This document shows positions 57,374-64,000 of a stretch of 64,000 nt of DNA, piece by piece. Origin of the DNA: Nematostella vectensis (Eukaryota > Cnidaria > Anthozoa > Actiniaria > Edwardsiidae); assembly GCF_932526225.1 (NCBI RefSeq), contig NC_064045.1, positions 14,316,442 through 14,380,441 on the forward strand, given 5' to 3'. The position numbers and the translations under genes were made by a program. The notes under the pieces are model-generated. The model was not told where the DNA came from, made no database searches, and worked only from the letters and a program-made list of their open reading frames with translations. Every line of letters starts with the position of its first letter. Position 1 is the stretch's first letter.

Positions 57374-58262
57374 CCTTCTGCTTCGGTCTGACGGTACGGG
57401 ATACGATATAAAGTAGCCAAAAATAGACCGCGATCGTAGACCTTATAGGGTCCAGCATCAATGCAGCCGAATTTCGAGCCGTCTCAAGAGGTCTTAGCGA
57501 AACCACGAGAAGCCCGCTTGAATTCGCTATCATGATATTGTCGGCCTACGCGATGGTTCGGTTACATGCTTTGATTTTTCAGTGTTTTCCACTATCTCGT
57601 GACTTACAGATACAGTTTCCCCTTGACTCTTCTACTTGATGAGACAAACACCGCAACAAACTGGTTTTCTGCTCCGTGTTTGTTTGTGTTTGAAGGAGAG
57701 GTGGGGGTAAGCGGCTTAGGAATTTGATCTAATACTTTACCTCAAACCGTTAGAATATTCAGTACAGTACTATGCGTACAAAAGGAAGGGTAACCCTAAC
57801 CTTATGCTTCGGTCTGACGGTACGCGATACGATAATAATTAGCCAAAATAGACCGCGATCGTAGACCTTTTAGGGTCTAGCATCAATGCAGCCGAATTTC
57901 GAGCCGTCTCAAGAGGTCTAAGCGAATTCAAGCGGGCTTCTCGTGGTTTCGCTAAGACCAAGCGAAACCACGAGAAGCCCGCTTGTACTCGCTATCATAT
58001 TATCGGCCTTCGCGATGGTTCAGTTACATGCTTTGATTTTTCAGTGTTTTCCACTATCTCGTGACTTACAGATACAGTTTCCCCTTGACTCTTCTACTTG
58101 ATGAGACAAACACCGCAACAAACTGGTTTTCTGCTCCGCGTGTTTGTGAGGGACGGGGGTAAGGGGTATAGGATGTTGATCTAATACTTTACCTCAAACC
58201 GTTAAAATATTTGATCTAATACTTTACCTCAAACCGTTAGAATATTCAGTACAGTACTATGG
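57374..58262. repeat. ~430-bp tandem duplication
   Basis: The segment 57374-57780 (CTGCTTCGGTCTGACGGTAC ... TTCAGTACAGTACTATG) recurs at about 57798-58262 with small differences. The second copy contains an extra inverted segment at about 57920-57985 forming a hairpin. A short terminal block (TTTGATCTAATACTTTACCT CAAACCGTT) is itself repeated near 58160-58245. Confidence 0.9.
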
Positions 58263-59119
58263 GTACAAAAAAAACACACGTAAAACTACCATAAAACTAC
58301 CCCCAATGGCAATGACAAAGGAAAATCTAAAAACACTTTATTTCCCAAATGTTCCCACCAAACAATTTAGGGTGATAGCTTACAAGTGATACGGTTTTTT
58401 TCTTTCTAAATTTGAGCATATAAAATATCTTTACATCGCCTACAATTTCGGCATATTTCAGATTGCTATTGTTGATCCTGAGTACAAAAGATACCACGTG
58501 CGTACAGTACGTGCGGGACTAAAGAAGAGAAAGCCGCGCGCCATACATACCCTTACGTGACCGCGTACAAATAACGAAATAACTGTGAACTTTAGAAGCA
58601 CACTAGCATACACACATTGGCACCAGTCGGGCCAAGACGGGACGCTAGCACAGTCTATTACCCGTGCAGTTCGGCAACCATGGACAGCTGTTTCGTCCTT
58701 ATTAGGACTCGTCAGCATGGCATAGCCGGTTTGCCTCAGTTAAACTTCAACCAGAGTGAAGTTAGTTCCTTATTCGCAGTTCCTTTTTCGTCTGTTTTCT
58801 TATTCGCTCAGTTCCTTATTCAAATCCGGGGGGGGGGGGGTACTTACCAGATACCTTTTAATTCGAGTTGAAACAGTATTTAGGCATAACAGTTTATTCA
58901 GAACAAGTCCAACAGCATTTTCGTCGGGTAAATTTCGATGCTTTAACGTGCTCGCTGCTAAGCGGAGCTGTGAACATGAGACTATCTTTCTCTACAAAAG
59001 GTCAAATTACGAAATGCGTGCAATCGCTTTCACAAATGAATCTAGCAAAAGAGAGGAAATCTACCTCTCATCTAATAAATGTATTTGTATCTTGGGCTTT
59101 ATTTCCAAACGCATTAATA
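58263..59119. other. No recognised gene; poly-G tract and satellite-like 5' words
   Basis: Contains short frames, a G run at about 58826-58838 and TTCCTTATTC words related to the satellite downstream. Nothing coding is supported. Confidence 0.4.
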
Positions 59120-61250
59120 TATTTAGAGGATAAATATTCACGCTTTACTTGACTACGTACGCGTGTAGAAGGAATTTGACCTTGCTAACAGAACCACAAT
59201 TTGACAGATAGTGCTTGTTGTCAATTAAAACCTTGGCTACTAGATATGGCTCTGACAAAACAAATAGATTAGTGCAGTGACACGAATAGGGAACTGTTCC
59301 TTATTCAAGTTAGTTTTCGCGAATAAGGAAATGGAATCTCCAAACGTCCCATTTCGTTTTACGACTTATCCGAATAAGGAATAGACTATGAAGAGGATTG
59401 TCAGAGTTTGCTTATCATTTCTCAATAAAGGAAAGGAAATTTCATAACCCCCGATTTCTCTTTAACTACTCCTTTCTAAAGAGTTCTCGAAAAAGGAAAT
59501 GGTATTTCATAACTCCCGATCTCGTTTTAACTACTTATCCGAATAAGGAATAGACTAAAAAGAGGGTTCTTTAGTATTTTCTAAACATTTCTCGAAAAAG
59601 GAAATGGTATTTCATAACGCCTGATTTCTTTTTAAATATCTATTCGAATAATGAATCTACTTTAAAGAGGATTGTTAGTATTTTCTCACAATTTGTTTAG
59701 AGGAGTATATTCGCGCTTTACTTGACTACGTACGTATGTCGTGTGAATTTGACCTTGCTAACAAAACCACAATTTGACAGATAGTGCTTGTTGTCAATTA
59801 ACACCTTGGCTACTACATAAGGCTCTGACAAAACAGATAGATTAGTGCAGTGACACGAATAGGGAACTGTTCCTTATTCAAGTTAGTTTTCGCGAATAAG
59901 GAAATGGAATCTCCAAACGTCCCATTTCGTTTTACGAGTTATCCGAATAAGGAATAGACTATGAAGAGGATTGTCAGTGTTTGCTTATCATTTCTCAATA
60001 AAGGAAAGGAAATTTCATAACTCCCGATTTCGCTTTAACTACTCCTTTCGAAAGAGTTCTCGAAAAAGGAAATGGTATTTCATAACTCCCGATCTCGTTT
60101 TAACTACTTATCTGAATAAGGAATAGACTAAAAAGAGGGTTTTTTTTATGTTTTCTAAACATTTCTCGAATAAGTAAATGGAATCTCCCAACTTCCGATT
60201 TCGTTTTACGACTTATCCGAATAAGGAATAGACTAAAGAGAGGGTTCTTTAGTACTTTCTAAACATTTCTCGAATAAGGAAATGGTATTTCATAACGCCT
60301 GATTTCGTTTTAACTACTTATCCGAATAAGGAATAGACTAAAAAGAGGGTCGTTTGTGTTCTCTAAACATTTCTCGAATAAGGAAATGGTATTTCATAAC
60401 GCCTGATTTCGTTTTAACTACTTATCCGAATAAGGAATAAACTCTAAAGAGGATTGTCAGTGTTTGCTCATCATTTCTCAATAAAGGAAATGAAATTTCA
60501 TAACTCCCGATTTCGCTTTAACTACTCCTTCCGAAAGAGTTCTCGAAAAAAGAAATGGTATTCCATAACTCCCGATCTAGTTTTAACTACTTATCCGAAT
60601 AAGGAATAGACTAAAAAGAGGGTTTTTTTATATTTTCTAAACATTTCTCGAATAAGGAAATGGTATTTCATAACGCCTGATTTCGTTTTACCTACTTATC
60701 CGAATAAAGAATAGAATAAAGAGAGGGTTCTTTAGTATTTTCTAAACATTTCTTGATAAAGGAAATGGTATTTCATAACGCCTGATTTCTTTTTAAATAT
60801 CTATTCGAATAAGGAATCTACTTTAAAGAGAATTGTTAGTATTTTCTCACAATTTGTTTAGAGGAGTATATTCGCGCTTTACTTGACTACGTACGTATGT
60901 CGTGTGAATTTGACCTTGCTAACAAAACCACAATTTGACAGATAGTGCTTGTTGTCAATTAACACCTTGGCTACTACATAAGGCTCTGACAAAACAAATA
61001 GATTAGTGCAGTGACACGAATAGGGAACTGTTCCTTATTCAAGTTAGTTTTCGCGAATAAGGAAATGGAATCTCCCAACGTCCCATTTCGTTTTACGACT
61101 TTATCCGAATAAGGAATAGACTATGAAGAGGATTGTCAGTGTTTGCTCATCATTTCTCAATAAAGGAAATGAAACTTCATAACGCCCGATTTCGCTTTAA
61201 TGACTCCTTTCGAAAGAGTTCTCGAAAAAGGAAATGGTATTTCATAACTC
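59120..61250. repeat. Higher-order satellite with GAATAAGGAA motif
   Basis: A ~115-bp sub-unit (CCGAATAAGGAATAGACTAA, TTTCTAAACATTTCTCGAAT AAGGAAATGG, ATTTCATAACGCCTGATTTC) is repeated many times. It is grouped into larger blocks, each starting with a shared ~190-bp leader (CGCTTTACTTGACTACGTAC ... TAGATTAGTGCAGTGACACG) at about 59135, 59707 and 60865. The last block breaks off at 61250, where DIRS sequence begins. Confidence 0.92.
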
Positions 61251-62479
61251 ATTGACTCTATTGAAATGTTTGAAAGTCTTGGCTTTGTGATACACCCAGA
61301 AAAGTCTTCTTTAATACCTAGTCAGCAGATTACATTTTTGGGGTTTCTCATAGATTCCATGTAAGACTCACAGAGGAAAAGAGAACCAAAATTAAGATGC
61401 TCTTGGTTGAGCTCATCAAAACGCGGATAGTAAAAATCCAAGCCATTGCTAAAGCTATAGGGCACATTATTTCCAGCCTCCCAGGAGTAAAATATGGAGG
61501 CTTATATTACAGAAATCTGGAAATGGAGAAGGCCCATGCCCTTAAGATCTCAAAAGGAAATTTTGAGTCCTCTTTGATAATTTCTAGTCAGGGAATGGCT
61601 GAATTAGATTGGTGGGTTAACAATATTGACATTAGCTTCAATGATATTAATCGCCCTCCAATAGACATTACCATTTACTCAGATGCCTCGCTTCAAGGGT
61701 GGGGCGCTGTAATGGCCGACACCAAAACTGGCGGAAGGTGGTCCCCCTCTGAGAGTGAGCACCATATTAATTATTTGGAGCTTCTTGCAGCCTTCTTTGC
61801 TTTGAAATGTTTTCATGCCTCATTGGCAGGCAAACATATTAAGCTTATGATAGATAATACCACTGCAGTGGCCCTTATAAATAACATGGGTACATGCCAC
61901 AACAAAGAATGCAATGCACTCGTAGTTCAAATCTGGGAATTTTGCATTTCACACAATATGCTTTGGATAACAGCAGCTCATATTCCTGGAGTTGATAATC
62001 ATGAGGCAGACAGAGAATCCAGGCATTTCCATTCACAAGATACCGAATGGATGCTTAACCGAGAAAATTTAGACATGGCATTGAGCAATCTAAATTTCAA
62101 ACCAGAAATTGACTTATTTGCCTCTAGGCTTAATAAGCATTTTGATGCCTACTGTTCTTATCGACCAGACCCAGAGGCCTCTTTCATAAATGCCTTTACC
62201 ATTTCATGGTCTGATGAGAAATTCTACTGCTTTCCACCTTTCAGTTGCATCTCAAAGGTTTTGCAGAAAATCATCCAAGACAAAGCGATGGGAGTGATGG
62301 TTGTTCCGTTCTGGCCAAGCCAGACTTGGTACCCAATCCTGATGTCTCTGCTTGCTCGTCCTCTAGTGAAGCTGCCGCCATTCAAAGGTCTGCTGACCCT
62401 GCCAGCCTTCCCGGAAACGGTTCACCCACAGCACAAGAAACTAACCCTTCTTATCTGTCTATTGTCCGGCAACAACTGA
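61251..62479 (+). mobile_element. DIRS-like retrotransposon pol: RT end, RNase H and C-terminal domain (5'-truncated)
   Basis: The sequence opens mid-reverse-transcriptase with LGFVIHPEKSSLIPSQQITF and LGFLIDSM, typical of the thumb/connection of DIRS-type RTs. A frameshift follows at about 61360. The frame from 61397 encodes the RNase H region (TIYSDASLQGWGAVM, HINYLELLAAFFALK, LMIDNTTAVALINNMG, ITAAHIPGVDNHEAD) and a C-terminal part with DLFASRLNKHFDAYCSY and VPFWPSQTWYPIL. The catalytic fingers and palm of RT are missing because the satellite joins at 61250. The copy is defective. Confidence 0.92.
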
Positions 62480-63355
62480 CTGGACTAGGATTTACAGAGC
62501 GATCTGTGAAGATTATTACTTCAGCTTGGAGGGAAGGGACTACATCACAATATCAGACTACATGAACAAGGGTTGTCGTATAGCTCTGTCAATACAGCCC
62601 GAAGCATGTTGTCCTCTATTCTGCAGCTTGATGCATCATCATCGGTGCCATTTGGACAGTTACCTATCGTTAAGACATTTATGAAGGGCATCTTTGAACT
62701 TAAGCCTGCCCTCCCACGCTACGTATCTACTTGGGACTTGAGTGTTGTCCTAGACTGGTTTCGCAAGGGCGAAATTGTTACATCCCTTACTTTGAAGGAA
62801 TTGACCTTGAAGCTTACATTTTTGCTAATTTTGTTGAGTGGACAGAGATGCCAGACGATCTCGTTGTTTTCTCTGGAAAATACGAAACTGTCTGACTCTA
62901 GCTGTACCTTCACAGTAACCGAGAAGATTAAACAAACTCGGACAGGGCACCACATTGCTTCTATTGTTTTTCTGGCATACCCAAAAGATGAGAAACTATG
63001 CATAATGAAGTACTTAAAGGAATGCCTCCTACGAACTGAAAACCTACGTAATAATTGCAAGCAACTACTTTTATGTAATGCAAAGCCTCATGGCCCTGCA
63101 AGTACGGATACCATATCGAGGTGGTGCAAAGCAGTGCTCACTTCAGCAGGTGTTGATGTTTCTCAGTTCAAAGCTCATAGCACCAGAGCCGCATCCACAT
63201 CGTTCTTGGCAAACAGAGAGGTTAACATCCAAGATATCATGAAGTCGGCAGGCTGGTCTAGCGATAAGACTTTTCAGCGTTTTTATCACAAGCCTACAGA
63301 GCGCACCTTCAACTTTGGTAGCGCTATACTTTCCCTAGGAGGTCAACATAAGTAA
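62400..63355 (+). mobile_element. DIRS-like tyrosine recombinase (frameshifted N-terminus)
   Basis: Encodes the recombinase that integrates DIRS circles in place of a DDE integrase. The N-terminal part (GLGFTERSVKIITSAWREGT) lies in one frame to 62565. After a small frame break the main frame 62573-63355 gives SYSSVNTARSMLSSIL, then the catalytic series: first Arg in LLSGQRCQTI, HSTRAAST (HxxR) and the nucleophilic Tyr in SSDKTFQRFYHKP. It overlaps the end of the RNase H frame, as usual for DIRS elements. The catalytic residues are intact, but the element is broken. Confidence 0.92.
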
Positions 63356-63611
63356 ATAATGTGAAACATGCTACCACATTTTTATTGTTTATGGATCTAC
63401 AGCCTAGATGTTGTATAATGTACATCCCGCTTGTTGTTATAACCACTGTTTTATTGAAGTGAATTTTGCACAGACTGGTTGTGTTATTAATGTCCGGTAC
63501 TGTTGCATCATGGGTAACATCTGTTCCCGCATCTTATTTTTCAACGATGCCTCAATAACTGCTCTGAAATCTCGTACCAGTCCCTCACGACCTAGGCTGA
63601 TGACGAAATGG

Positions 63612-63887
63612 AATTGGAAATTAAACGAGACTTACCTGGAAGTCGAAGTTTGATTGTGATTCTATGAGTCATCAGCCGGGAGTGTAGGGAGTGGTACGCC
63701 CAACCTTGTTATGCCCCACCCTCTGGGTATTGGCTCTGTAGTTATTGAGGCGATTATTGTGCACTCTAAAACCTGATTGATGCTTGGCGCTACGCTCTCT
63801 CGTACCACTACCTACACTCCCGGCTGATGACTCATAGAATCACAATCAAACTTCGACTTCCAGGTAAGTCTCGTTTAATTTCCAATT
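63612..63887. repeat. Large palindrome: ~86-bp inverted arms around a ~104-base loop
   Basis: 63612-63697 and 63802-63887 are near-perfect reverse complements (arms contain ACGAGACTTACCTGGAAGTC and GATTCTATGAGTCATCAGCC). It starts 256 bases after the recombinase stop. A related partial copy (CGTACCAGTCCCTCACGACC TAGGCTGATGAC) lies at about 63574-63605. It may be the terminal inverted structure of the DIRS element or a separate foldback element. Confidence 0.93.
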
Positions 63888-64000
63888 ATATTTGACTTTT
63901 ATTACCGAAATTCCTATGTCGTTTGTTTTTTAAGCTGGGAGGGATGGTAGGGGGGGGGGGTGTTAAATAGAGGGGCGTTTATTATAAACTTAAGGGGAAC
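63888..64000. other. Window end, no recognised gene
   Basis: Non-coding sequence with a G run at about 63950-63961. Confidence 0.4.

Noticed and set aside
58617-59152. Overlapping plus-strand ORFs of 84-125 codons
   Set aside because: No recognisable domain. They overlap a poly-G run and the satellite leader, and frames conflict.

Overview
This is a metazoan nuclear window. It has intron-rich genes with canonical GT-AG junctions, very many minisatellites, LINE and DIRS-type retroelement debris, MITEs, and one 200-base assembly gap (17797-17996). The gene set (phospholipase C, WBP11, a MAIP1-like protein, ABCA3, a TauD-like dioxygenase, rhodopsin-class GPCRs) and the DIRS element fit an anthozoan cnidarian such as a sea anemone. 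That identification is an inference from style and content, because no species-specific marker was identified. Exons were worked out by hand from splice sites, reading phase and protein family motifs.

Layout. 1-2540: a LINE reverse-transcriptase relic (minus) abutting a broken GPCR (plus). 3500-14451 (minus): 18 exons of a phosphoinositide phospholipase C with an additional N-terminal PH domain; its Y and C2 parts were not found. 15083-24069 (plus): WBP11, head-to-head with the PLC gene, whose exons 2-7 appear twice around the gap. 25290-26880: a nest of inverted repeats with a second LINE 3' end. 26886-27599 (minus): a one-exon MAIP1/Tim44-like mitochondrial protein. 28645-45867 (plus): a complete 18-exon ABCA3-type transporter of 1698 aa, with an intronless GPCR on the opposite strand inside intron 16. 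47751-54528 (minus): a four-exon Fe(II)/2-oxoglutarate dioxygenase of the TauD/clavaminate-synthase-like family, whose first intron holds a 2.6 kb array of a 30-bp unit. 54529-61250: gene-free, repeat-rich DNA. 61251-63355 (plus): a 5'-truncated, frameshifted DIRS-like element (RNase H and tyrosine recombinase), followed by a palindrome at 63612-63887.

Most unusual feature. All four multi-exon genes carry tandem repeats whose unit is a copy of an exon-intron boundary: the exon edge, the splice site and some flanking intron. For donors the extra copies lie downstream, and for acceptors upstream, so the true junction always stays joined to its exon. Clear cases are PLC exons 10 and 14, WBP11 exon 8, ABCA3 exons 5, 6, 9, 10, 13 and 16, and dioxygenase exons 2 and 3. 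Units run from about 21 to 115 bp in up to about 27 copies. I know of no named system that matches this; it looks like a recurrent process producing arrays of decoy splice sites.

The genes do not form one pathway. PLC and WBP11, and the MAIP1-like gene and ABCA3, are each divergent pairs with about 0.6 and 1.0 kb between start codons.
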